In this document: positions 45,600-55,809 of the stretch, piece after piece
How positions within the stretch are numbered: the first letter of the stretch is position 1
Layout: each line of letters begins with the position of its first letter
Origin: Gordionus sp. m RMFG-2023
Taxonomy: Eukaryota > Nematomorpha > Gordioida > Chordodea > Parachordodidae
Assembly (NCBI RefSeq): GCF_954871325.1
Contig: NC_088777.1
Coordinates: 37,549,366-37,613,365 of the forward strand
DNA length: 64,000 bases
Reading direction: 5' to 3'
The notes under the pieces: generated by a model
What the model was told of the DNA's origin: nothing
The model's input: the letters and a program-made list of their open reading frames with translations, nothing else
The model's database searches: none
Position numbers and translations under genes: made by a program

Positions 45600-47330
45600 A
45601 AACATAGTGCACATTGGCATTTCGAGCATTTTACATGTGTAACGCTTTACATAGTGGATTTTTGCACCTTTGACGATTATTCATCCACTCTGGGAAATGT
45701 CCAATTTGATCCGTGCGAATACCTGTGAACGGTACGAAAGACATAGGCCCCCTTCTTTTTTTATCTAAATGAAAATATTATAAAATAATAAATAAATAAT
45801 CATCTTCTATTAAATTTTCGACCATAGAAGAAGGACGTCCACGTTTCAATTCTATTGTAGCTTCAACTTGACACATTGTTGTGGCTACTTCTTGACGAAA
45901 TTCCGATAGAGAAAAAAACAGAATTGTCATCTGATTTGGCTTTCTCACATTGAATACGCCGATATAATAACCAGGAATTTACAACTGCTATATCAATAAG
46001 GTGTTGGAAGACTCTTATATACCACTTTTTGGATCTGGTTGTATTATGGTATCTTCCAATATTGCTGTCTAACAAATCAACCCCTCCCATATGTTTGTTA
46101 TATTATTTGACAAGCATGGGACAAGTTATATTTAGTCTTTTCTTGGTTTTGCGGTCATATCGTTCAATTTGACTCTGGGGTAATTTCCCGTACAATGTTG
46201 ACAAAAAGGTTACCGTTTTATTATCTTTCCATACTAAGGAAGTTATATCTACCCCTTCAATATTTACCATATATTCAAAGGATGACCCTCTGATCTCTTT
46301 TTTCATTTCGATCTCTGTAGGAAGCTTACAATTTGGGATTCTATTCCTCCTTACTGTACCAAGACTGTATATACCTATAAATATACTTAAAATATTAAAT
46401 ATATAATAGATTTCTTATACCTTTTTTTGCCAAATATATCAAAAGGTTTATTGAGGTGTAGTAATTGTCAAAATATAGCTTAAAATTTTGATTTATAAGT
46501 ATAGTACGGCTTAGACGCACAACAATATTGCTGGACGCTCCTAAATCTGGTTCTGTTGCTGGTCTTTTTTCAGAATCATTTTCCTGCCCAGAATATAGTT
46601 CAAAATCATAGGCAAATCCTGATACACCGCATAGAATGAAGAATTTAAAGCCCCATTTGTGAGGCTTCATTGGCATATATTGTTTTAAATGTATCCGAGC
46701 TTTAGTTGAGCAAATTTGCTCATAGATTGATAAGCATTCCTTTTTAGGAATTGTACAAAACCTATCTTGAAAGTGTTTCACAATTGAGGCTACTTTTATA
46801 AGCCTATTATAGCCTGGTTGACCTTTAGCTATAGAATTATTATTGTCATTAAAATGAAGAATGGATCGAATGCTTTCAAATTTAGTGATTGTCATGTTCT
46901 TTTTTATAAGATCATTGCCAATTACATCTTTCCAATAGTCTCTGATAGATGGTAATTGGACAATGGACATCAGAATATTAATCCCAATAAATTTTCTTAA
47001 CTCCATTTTGGAAATTTTTATAGGTTTATTTATATTTTTTATTGCAGCGTATTTAGTTGATTCGAGAACCACTAAATCTAGAAAATTATCATTTAAAAAA
47101 TATGATAAACATTGATATGGAGTATTTAAAGCCAGTATGTCGCTGGCCAAAGTTGACTTTCCATTGAATTTTAAATAATTTTTAGGGATGTTTATATTTT
47201 TTTCCTTCCATAGTATGTCTCTTCGTCTATTTATAGCAGTAAAATTATCTGAAAATAATGAATTTTCATCCTCATTATCGTCGAAATCTTCAAGGCTATC
47301 ATCAGAAGAATCTTTGTGTCTTTTGTGTTA
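45600..47330 (-). pseudogene. piggyBac transposase, inactivated
   Basis: The protein would cut the element out and join it at TTAA. An acidic N-terminus (HKRHKDSSDDSLEDFDDNED) precedes the DDE domain with KMELRKFIGINILMSIVQLP, GYNRLIKV, MPMKPHKWGFKFF, FDNYYTSINLL (second catalytic Asp) and GGVDLLDSN (third). At the first catalytic site, usually 'S.DEQ', the sequence is SIYEQ, so that Asp is Tyr. A 46-bp interruption at 46375-46420 has GT...TTTATAG borders; removing it restores AKKGIYSLGTVRRNR, so it is probably an intron. A TAA at 46103-46105 and frame slips near 45910 and 45645 break the rest. A Cys-rich C-terminus (RCKNPLCKA, VKCSKCQCALCFHANKNC) ends it. No ATG was found at the front. Confidence 0.9.
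46375..46420 (-). other. Probable 46-bp intron in the piggyBac transposase
   Basis: Minus-strand order is AAAAAAG, then GTATAAGAAATC...TTTATAG, then GTATATACAGTC. The borders follow the GT-AG rule. Excision joins two blocks into the conserved 'KGI...GTVR.NR.P' motif in frame. The alternative is a small A+T-rich insertion using a duplicated GGTATA; the frame repair favours an intron. Confidence 0.65.
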
Positions 47331-47704
47331 CAAATATATTAATGCTAGTAAAAAAATTTTAATTATACTTTTTTTAAATATAAAAACGGAAAAGAATTTA
47401 GAAATATTTTAGTTATCTGTTGATATTTTTTTTGAAAAATAATATCGGAGTTTAATATTAAAAAAATGTAATTAAAAATTACGAAAAATGTCAATTTTGA
47501 AATATAGGGGACAGCTGACATTAAATACTCGCACTTTAAATAAATGTGAGAATTTCTATTTAAAAAAATGATTTTTATATAAAAGGAATGTTACTTGTAA
47601 GACACAATTCAAATTTTAGCGCCAAAATAATTTACACGGTAAAATAGGTCAGAAAATTCACTATGTGACTGATTAGTAGTCATATGTGATAAAGGGTTAA
47701 TTTG

Positions 47705-48600
47705 TTGCCTGGCCTCGTCTGCGGATTCTCAGTGAAATAATAGATTTTTTATAGTTCTTTATCAGTTAAGCAATTGTCTTTATTTTGATTATAAAGTTAT
47801 GAGTTGTCACGATTATCTTGTTCAAAATTCATATACTAAGATAGTGAATCTATCACATGAGCATAGCCGTATGTAGAGGACAAGATCTTTGAGTTTATCA
47901 TATCGTAATTTTTAATAATAAGAAATATAGAACTGTAGGAATAAGATATTATGTTTTATCTGATGACCTAATTCCGCAATTACTTTAATTATTTTAGTCA
48001 ATGTTGTTAAGAAAGTAATTTAACCTCGTAATAAGTTGGTATTGCATATATTGTGTCCCTTTGAACATAATATTCCAGCTCAGAAGGTTACAAAAAAAAT
48101 TTAATCCCTGGATAACACATTCGCGCAATCATTTTTAATAATATTTTAAATAGTTTTTATTATTTCAAATGAGAGCTTGACTACACATTCTTTTATCAGC
48201 TTATTATAGCCAATATTGTTAATAAAGTATTGTATCAGTATTGTTGAGCATAACTTTAGAAATCAGAGAGCTACATAAAAATCAACGTCCTATATAGGTA
48301 TTACTCGTGCCTCAATTACATTAGAATTTAGGGAAGACTCCTAAGTTTTCCCGACCTGTAAGGGTCATTTTTTATAATTTAATTAATTACACGAGATTAA
48401 GTAAAGTTTGCTGCATAAGTTACACGACATGTAAGAGAATTTAATCAATAATATGGAAATGGCCATTTAGAGTTTTTATAACCCAAACGAACTATAATAA
48501 TTTATTTGGGTTATAAAAATTAAACGAAATGGAATATATTTGCTCCCTTTTTAAAACCAAAAACCTTATACTTAATGATCCGGTGCTTAATTTTTAGACC
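47705..48600. other. Unassigned DNA, nothing recognised
   Basis: Composition is slightly less A+T-rich at 47705-48100 and 48240-48420. No frame, RNA or repeat end could be supported. Confidence 0.4.
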
Positions 48601-48604
48601 AAAT

Positions 48605-48795
48605 GGGCTTAGAACTAACGCAAGAGAGGGGGGAGGTATAACAAGATCGTCATTAAAATTGAAGGGGGATAGGGGTGGTTTTGATTTGCATTTCTCTTTT
48701 TGCTAATTTTGTTGCTAACTTTTATTTGATAGTGGGTAGGGAGTAAAAGTCATTGACTAAGATGGAAAAGGGGGGGGGGGGTGTAGAAGTCCCTG
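48605..48795. mobile_element. MITE-like repeat with GTGTAGAAGTCCCTG end
   Basis: Shares AGGTATAACAAGATCGTCAT with the copy at 50592 and ends GTGTAGAAGTCCCTG at 48795, like 40121. The left end is worn. It includes a 12-base G-run (48770-48781). Confidence 0.5.
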
Positions 48796-48799
48796 TACT

Positions 48800-50585
48800 G
48801 AAAATGAGCTTTATTAATTTTGTAAATGAAATAGCAAGCGCTCGAAGTGGATATTAAACTAAAGAGCATATATATTGATTTATGCTTAAAATTAAAAATA
48901 ACAAAAGTAATTAAAAATTTAAATTAGACAAAATGTAAGTAAAATATAAAAATTTATTAAAATCATTTTTAGTCATAGATTATATTTTTAATAAAAAAAA
49001 TTTAGTTGAGCTTATGCCAAAAAAATTAGGACATAATTATAAATGGCCATAATTATTGGCCTCTATTAATGGCGTAAATTTATCAATATTAACTCGCATT
49101 ATATTTTTTTAAATTACTGTTTGTCGCATGATCTGATAATCAGCATTTAAAAAATATGGATATAGCATGTTATTAGCCCAGCTTATCATCAAAACGACAT
49201 TTTGTTGCCAAAGTTTAAGTTTGTTTATTGTATAAATTAAAAGGCTTAAATTGACCTTTTTTATCAATCATCGTAAAAAACACCTCTAAGTTATGAAATA
49301 ATTCATTTCCATGGTTTTATCTTTTTTAATTTTTAATAATTTTAGAATATTAACAAATTCTTTTTTATACAAATTAATTTAATAACCATCTATAATTTCT
49401 GATTGAAGTATTTAATTTCCATATTTAGTATTTTGAGAATGAGATAAAAAATAAATCAGGAAAAGCAAACAAGTCAAAAATTGGCTATTTATTTTTATAT
49501 TCCCTCTAGTTTACAATATAATTAGTTAATCGTCTTTATATTGATGATATACCACAAAAATTTGGATTCTCCAGATCAGATATATAAAATTAATATATAA
49601 TAACAAAGTGTAGGTTTGATTTAAGGTAACTTTCAAGGTTATTCCACTTAATATTTTAAAAAACAAAGTGGTCTTAGAATTGAGTGCAAAATCATTTAAT
49701 TTTAGATTTCAGTTTACATGAAAGAAGAATCAACTTACATTGTAATAATAATTGGAATCCATGGGGAAAATTTAGGATTTGACAATTTTTAAAAATAATA
49801 AAAAATATATCAAGGAAAGGCTATACTCTTTTGGAAAAAAGATTTAAGAAAATGATATTTTTGCGAATTTTTAAAAAAATAATAACTAGCATAAACATGA
49901 TTTTAAATATACTTTTTACAATTTTTTCAAATTATGTATATTATAAAATAATAAAAATAAATAAGCAAGTAAAAGTAGTGAGTATTTTTAAAAATAAATA
50001 ATACCTTTTCAAGGTGTTATTTTTTAACATTATAAATTATGAAATCATTGAAAGGTAAATTATCACCAATTAGTATAAGGCTATTATATTTGCCTTAATT
50101 TTGACCGATTGTTCTGCTTAATTGCTCAAAAATTAAGATTGCAAAAAAATCCTATACTAAGAATAAATGTTGAAATTCTCAGATTAAAAATATACTCAAT
50201 TTTCAAAATTGAATTGCTTCTTAATCCTCGTAATAAACTGAATTTCTATGGAAAAAAATTCTCAAGTATGAAACTAAACGGCCAGGTTTAAAAAATTAAG
50301 TGCTCAAAGAAAAAATGAGAACACACATAATATTTTCGCATAATTTAGTATCAATATTCCGCGCAAGGAGAGATATTATTCAATGCCAGAAATAGCTCAT
50401 TTGCTAATATAGAGAGATATTGCGAAACATTTATATTCAAAAATTTTATTTTGAGTTTTTGGATCCATCAACGATTGACCCACCACCAATGCTATAAATT
50501 TTATGGCACCCTGACATCTCTATAATTACACAATGTTATTGTTGGCAAAATCCCAAGGATCTAAACGACTATGCAATGATAGGCC
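48800..50585. other. A+T-rich DNA, nothing recognised
   Basis: The plus-strand frame at 50109-50291 is A+T-driven and unrecognised. No repeat ends were identified. Confidence 0.4.
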
Positions 50586-50591
50586 CTATAA

Positions 50592-50797
50592 CAGTTACTC
50601 CTACTCCGTGAGGGGAAAGTAAGATCGTCATTAAACATAAAGGAGGTGGATATTTATGAAAGCGTTATCATCATTTGAATAAAATTAGAGGATTGTCTTT
50701 TTATGCACATTTGATTTGAAATAAAGGTAAAATTTTGAAGAAGGTGGATAAAATATATGAGGGTATCATCAATGATTTAAGAGTGTAGAAGTATTTA
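50592..50797. mobile_element. MITE-like repeat, third copy of the CTACTCC/TAGAAGT family
   Basis: The left end CAGTTACTCCTACTCCGTGA is an imperfect inverse of the right end GTGTAGAAGTATTTAATG. The interior AAGATCGTCATTAAA is shared with 48605. No target duplication could be matched. Confidence 0.5.
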
Positions 50798-51014
50798 ATG
50801 TAAATCACAATAACTAACTTATTCGAATATGTTTTTCTACATATTTTTTTTATTGCTACTTCGAGTCTTTCTATAAATATGAGGAAATGAAAACTATATA
50901 CCCATTTTGAATGAATACATGCATGTAAAAGTGTTCCAAGTTTAGAATCTTTATAATATTTTGTATTATTGATTATTTAAGAGTTCTCTAGAACACTTCT
51001 ATTTATGTTATAAC

Positions 51015-51810
51015 CAGAGATTCAACCTGAACCGGACCGTTAAACAGGTATTAACCACTATTTTTATCAAATCTGAACCGAACCTGAACTGTTAAATGAT
51101 TTTCTATCCGAACCTAAACGGAACTGCTATATTGCCTTTGAACCGGTTAGAGTCTCATGATTTTATGCTTATAAAATTATGTGAAAGTTATTATTAGTAT
51201 ATTGATAACATTCTAATTTAATTTTCATAACCATATCACAATTTTACTATATTTAAATATTTTTAAGCTTAGATCGTATCCTGGGTCGACTTATATTTAA
51301 TACTAAATTGCTTTTTAGTCTAGGATAAAAAGCTTTTAAACTGGAACACCTTATTTTTGATTTATTTTAAGTATTTGGTGGCATTGTTATTATTTCTATT
51401 TTTTTCTCGTTATTTTTTTGTTTTTTCTTCAAATTTAAATTTTTTCTTTTGTTTTTATGCTTAGAAATAAATCGAATCGAATATATAAATTATTTACATA
51501 TATTATAAATAACACATCAAAATGTAATATTACTGATTTAATAACTATGAAGGGGAACCAGGAGCAAATCTTGAGCAATACATATAAAGAAACCACCCTC
51601 TAAAACTCAATAAATTTCACAAAATACCAACAAATAAAATATATAAATCGAATGTAGGTTTATATACAAAAGTGTACAAACTAGGATTTTGTAGGTTCGA
51701 ACCGAACCGAACCTATACTTTTTTTCGAACCGAACCTGAATCTTGAACCTTTATTTCTGTCCGAACCTGAACCTAAACCGAACCGATATTCGTTTCAGTT
51801 AATATCCCTG
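51015..51810. mobile_element. hAT-like element with CAGAGAT/CAGGGAT ends, non-coding
   Basis: CAGAGATTCAACCTGAACCG at 51015 faces TCAGTTAATATCCCTG at 51810, whose complement begins CAGGGATATTAACTGAAACG. Repeated GAACCGAACCTGAA-type motifs lie inside both ends in inverse orientation. Flanking octamers gttataac and gttttagt agree at five of eight positions. About 796 bp, with no coding capacity recognised. Confidence 0.65.
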
Positions 51811-51958
51811 GTTTTAGTAAAGATCTTAATTTTAATCATACAAGCATATCTTGGACCAATAGCACATAGAACTTCAAAAAGGAGCGTTTTTACAGAAAGC
51901 TGTTCAACAAATTTGTATGATATTTATCCAGAAATATTAATAAATATCACGCCGAGAT

Positions 51959-52243
51959 TAGTGTTGTTAAATGGCTCGATTTAGCCTATATTAAATTAAG
52001 ATATTGGCCTAAATAATTTTATGCAAGCTTCGAGATTTCGTTAATATATGAAACCTTTCTGCCAATTAGTAAAGTTTTCAGAATCACCCCCCCCCCTTCC
52101 CCTCACTTCCAATTTTAAAATGGTGATTAAAGATTTTTTTGATTACTATGTGATGTGAAAAGTTAAAAAAAAATTAATTGTGGATAAAATATGAGCTAGC
52201 CTTTTTTAAAAATCGGCTCAAATAGGGCAATTTTGCATCACTA
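51959..52243. mobile_element. TAGTGTTGTTAA-family MITE with an internal insert
   Basis: TAGTGTTGTTAAATGGCTCG at 51959 and a worn right end TTTTGCATCACTA at 52243. The interior is interrupted near 52080-52200 by C-rich and A+T-rich sequence not seen in other copies. No matching target duplication. Confidence 0.55.
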
Positions 52244-52329
52244 CTCAACATATATAAATTTACTAAACAACAACCAAATTTGCTAAACAAAGTCAAATTT
52301 TTTAAAAAATGCAACTACGCATTTTTTAT

Positions 52330-52490
52330 ATATATTTAGGAAACAGAATCACGCGTTAGCTTCCTATATTCTTTATATCACCCCCCCCCCATAGGGGATA
52401 GCCAATTTGTACAGAAATAAACATGGTCCTTGCTCGATTCGAACCCAGAGGAATCGGATTGAGATGCAATGCACGCACTCAACCGAGACC
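52330..52490 (-). mobile_element. tRNA-derived SINE
   Basis: On the minus strand the copy starts GGTCTCGGTTGAGTGCG at 52490 (A-box-like) and has a clear B box GGGTTCGAATC at 52446-52436, spaced as in tRNA genes. The 5' and 3' acceptor-like halves pair only partly, and no sensible anticodon arm folds, so it is not a working tRNA gene. Past the tRNA-like head it shares AGCAAGGACCATGTTTATTT and GGAAGCTAACGCGTGATTC with the copy at 31860. A C-run (52381-52390) lies within. Confidence 0.6.
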
Positions 52491-52747
52491 ATAAGCGTTT
52501 TGAGATTGACTATTTTTTTATATATAAATATTATAAATAAACATTATTATATCTATCGTATTAAATTTTGATTGGTTCAATATCGCACATGTTATATTTA
52601 ATATGCAAAATATATGCAAAGGTCAATAACTGTCAATTAAAAAGCAACACAACTAAACACTTTTCCTGAAATAATTTGCAAACGATTATTTTTTTAAGTA
52701 AAATGAAAATGTATACCTGACATATTTTTAAACATATCGAGGATATC

Positions 52748-53335
52748 TAATGATTTTGTTAAAAGTACTTTTAAAAGTAATAGTTAAGGTTACACGTTAT
52801 ATAGTTCAAAAGTAACTAGCTACCTTGCAAGTTGCTTTATTGAATCAAATTTATTTAAATGAAAATGAAATATAAAGTAATTGAAATGGAAAAATAATAC
52901 TACAGTTTAATATTTCTTTAAGGAAAAAAATATTATTAATTTGCAGCGAAAAAATATACAAATAACATCCAATTAGACTCTAAATAATTCTTAATTTTAA
53001 TACACTAAACTATCTTCAAAATTAATGTCTAAAAGGCCTACTAGTTTTTCTTCTAAAATTAGCTTCCCAAGATTAATCAAACGTAGTACAGGAGTACTTG
53101 ATGAAAATGAGACATTTTTAATTAACTTATTTTTTGTTAATAAAATGATAATATATCGATTTATATAATTCATAATAATATAACTAGAGAAATCAATCAT
53201 ATAAAGATAATGGTTGGTATATATAAATATTTAACATATAGAAATTACCTTATAATGTAAAAGTTACTTTTGTCGTTAGATCCAAAAGTTATATTTTGAA
53301 AGTAACTGGCTACAGTTATTTTTTGCAAAACACTA
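52748..53335 (-). mobile_element. hAT deletion derivative with GTTACTTT-rich ends
   Basis: TAATGATTTTGTTAAAAGTA at 52748 and the complement of the right end, TAGTGTTTTGCAAAAAATAA, form worn inverted ends. Subterminal AAAAGTAACTAGCTACC and GAAAGTAACTGGCTAC repeat in inverse sense. It holds the tail of a hAT transposase. No target duplication was matched. The element at 24235-25179 and an end at about 63363 belong to the same kind. Confidence 0.6.
52997..53200 (-). pseudogene. hAT transposase C-terminal dimerisation-domain remnant
   Basis: The minus-strand frame contains SFSSSTPVLRLINLGKLILE followed by LDINFEDSLVY. The conserved hAT dimerisation domain reads 'PSSAPVERLFS..G.....KR.RL....FE.L.LL', so Ser-Ser-x-Pro-Val, the following Arg-Leu, and Asn-Phe-Glu fall in place. 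Only about 40 residues survive. The other transposase domains are gone, so the element depended on another source of enzyme or is dead. Dimerisation is a family role; nothing here shows activity. Confidence 0.6.
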
Positions 53336-53360
53336 TTCCCTACCTTGGCCTACTATAAAT

Positions 53361-54290
53361 CAGCGGCGTTTGGAGCAAGTTAAAATGTTGGCGTCAGTCC
53401 GCAGGCGCAACAGGGCACAAATTTTATAGTCTCAATTCTTAGAGAGTAATCTATTAAAAGTTTGTTATAATTATATCTCTCTCACTCCATTTTGCTTGGC
53501 TCAAAAGAATTTGAATTATAATTTTTGTTATAATAAAATAATAACATAAAATTGCTTTTTTTCTTTAAAATTACTTTAATCTTCGATAATGGCTAATTAT
53601 TATTTAGTTATATATAAAATCTAATTAATTATAAAAAGTAATGAAATTGCAAATTACGCAATTAAAGTTTTATTTTTTGACTGAAATTTGAAAATTTATA
53701 TAAATATCGATCTTTCATTTTAATCAAGATAAATGTTAGTTAAAACTTTTTCTACATATCCAATAATTGATTATAATAAAATTCTTGAAAATTTTTTCTA
53801 TATTTGCTCTGGTGCTGGGTTCCTGAGATAATTTTGAAAATTTTTAAAATTTTCCCTCAACTTTTAAATCCTTTAGAATTATGGTTCCAGAAATATTATC
53901 ATTTTCAAATGTTTGTACCTGAGAGTTATTAACTATTAGGTTATCAAAGTTTAATACACCTATCTCTCTAACGCTTAAATTAAAAATTAGAATTTGTCAT
54001 AGACCTGACCTAACCTAACCAGGATTTCATCAAGGGAAATTATGGTAAAGTTTCGCTCTCCACCCATATCGAGCTTTGAAGGGTCTTTGACTAGATTTTT
54101 CAAAAAATCACTCATATTATTTTTTTAAATTGTTAACATATCCTATTATTTATAATTTACAAAAAAATATATTGGTTTTACAATTATAATTACTATTGGG
54201 GGTGGAGGAGAGGGTATTTTATTTATGAGTTTAATTAAAATGATATTTTTTAAAAAATCCCCTCCCCCCTTTTCCTTGGCTATGTCAATG
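53361..54290. mobile_element. MYM-like hAT ends, possible 0.93-kb deletion derivative
   Basis: CAGCGGCGTTTGGAGCAAG at 53361 resembles the family's left end. CCTCCCCCCTTTTCCTTGGC and TATGTCAATG finishing at 54290 resemble its right end. No transposase was seen between them and the flanking octamers differ, so these may be two separate shards. Confidence 0.4.
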
Positions 54291-54889
54291 GAATATTAAA
54301 AGAAGTTCTAATTTTTTTAAATTTCATTATAAGTTGTATCATTATTTATTCACTTTTGATAAGCAATAATCAAGATGCAAGCAACTATTCATTTTTGGAA
54401 CCTATTTCGTCTTTAGAATATACCTTTTTGAATTAATTATATACCCTCAAAATAAAATCAACAAAAATAAAGTTGCGAATATAAGCATATTTATTATAAT
54501 AAAAATGCGAATACTGGGGTGTACTTTTTAAACATTCTTTCAGTGTAATCCACAACTCAATTTTATTTTAAATAAAAAGGGGAAATTCTTCTATAAAGCA
54601 TATATCAGAGACCTGCAGGCCCGGCCCTAAGCCCGGCCCGGGCCGAAAAAAATTTTTTAAATATATCCGGGCCGGGCCTAAAAAAATTTTTTTAAATATA
54701 TCCGGGCAGGGCCTAAGATTGTTAAACCCGGCCGGGCCGGGCCTTAATATTTTTTATAAAAATTTTTACATTATGAGTTAATGGTTATAAGATTATATTA
54801 TATTATAGTTATGATTAATATAATATTGGGTGATGGTTAACACACCTAACACCCACAGATCGATCTAATTATTAATTTCCTGCAAATTT

Positions 54890-55073
54890 ATTCAAAGTAT
54901 TAATATATTTTTTTATAATTCATATCTAAATTTTTACAACATATTTTACCAAAACAATCAAATAAAGGAATATCTTAAATAAGCCCCAATATTCAAGTAT
55001 TAATAATATATTTTTTATAATTCATATCTAAATTTTTAGAATATTTACCAAAACAATCAAATAAAGGAATATC
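54890..55073. repeat. Direct duplication of about 84 bp upstream of the BED-finger frame
   Basis: A segment from ATTCAAAGTATTAATATAT to AATAAAGGAATATC (54890-54973) is repeated at 54990-55073, ending at the ATG. The copies differ by a few indels and are separated by about 16 bp. Confidence 0.85.
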
Positions 55074-55377
55074 ATGGCACAAAATACTAATGATATAATT
55101 AATAAAATTAAAAATAATATTTATTCTTTTAGAAATACAAATAATAATTTAAAATCTGAAATATGGGCTAAATTTAACATCATCATAGATGAAAATAAAA
55201 AAAAACATTGGCTACGTACAATGTAAGAATTGTTCAAGTATATTATCTTATAATTATAAACATGGTACATCACATCTAAAAAGACATAAATGTGATGGTA
55301 AATCCATGAAAATTAATAATTTATTTTTACACCTGAAAAACCAACCTATAAATGTAATATAAAATATTTAAAAATTA
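55074..55377 (+). pseudogene. hAT transposase N-terminal fragment with BED zinc finger
   Basis: An ATG at 55074 opens about 49 codons ending KSEIWAKFNIIIDENK. A run of A's near 55198-55206 shifts the frame, and reading continues as IGYVQCKNCSSILSYNYKHG then TSHLKRHKCDG to a stop near 55362. The C-x2-C and H-x3-H spacing plus the 'W..F......VQC..C' order make a BED finger, which in hAT transposases binds the element's own ends. One base change in the A-run would account for the break, unless the run is a sequencing error. No catalytic domain follows. The 84-bp duplication just upstream sits where a promoter would be. Confidence 0.75.
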
Positions 55378-55809
55378 TAAAATAAATTATATTAATATAG
55401 TGCAATTAGATTTTTCAAAATACTATTTATTATACATGCATTTTTTTAAATAGCGATTTATTTTTATTTTATAAATTAAATAGTAAATTAAATAAAATAT
55501 ATAATATTCTCAAAATATTTTCCATTTTTATAAATTAAATATAATATTCTCAAAATATTAGCTTTTTTCATGTATTTTTTAAATAATAAGCGATAATACT
55601 CGCTGAAAAATATGGTAAAATACCTTATAGGTGAATTTTTGTATATACCAGGTCGAATATAATTTTAAAAAATTCCGAGCCGGGCCTGAAAGGCCGTAAA
55701 AAAATTTTTTTAAAAATATCCGGGCCGGGCCTAAAAAATTTAAAACCGAGCCGGGCCGGGCCGGGCCGTGCAAATGGTGCCTCTGCAGGTCTCTGGCATA
55801 TATTTATAA

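Larger units (their letters stand above)
45374..47696 (-). mobile_element. piggyBac DNA transposon, nearly full length
   Basis: The right end reads TAGTCATATGTGATAAAGGG followed by TTAA at 47697-47700, the canonical piggyBac target. The left end CCCTTTACCACATGATG at 45374 is its inverted partner (CCCTTTATCACATATGA on the other strand) over about 15 bp. The left target has mutated from TTAA to TAGC. The element is 2323 bp, a normal length for the superfamily. The transposase lies on the minus strand and spans most of it. Confidence 0.85.
54606..55795 (+). mobile_element. hAT transposon, CAGAGACCTGC family, 1.19 kb, with perfect target duplication
   Basis: CAGAGACCTGCAGG at 54606 faces TGCAGGTCTCTG at 55795. 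Perfect 8-bp repeats gcatatat flank it at 54598-54605 and 55796-55803. Both ends carry the GGGCCGGGCC blocks of the small MITEs. Unlike them, this copy keeps coding sequence for the N-terminus of a transposase, so it links the MITE family to an autonomous hAT parent. It is an internal-deletion derivative lacking the catalytic domain. Confidence 0.93.

Noticed and set aside
52436-52490. Functional tRNA gene
   Set aside because: A and B boxes are present, but the acceptor halves do not pair well, no proper anticodon arm forms, and the similarity to 31860 extends far beyond the tRNA-like part, which fits a SINE.
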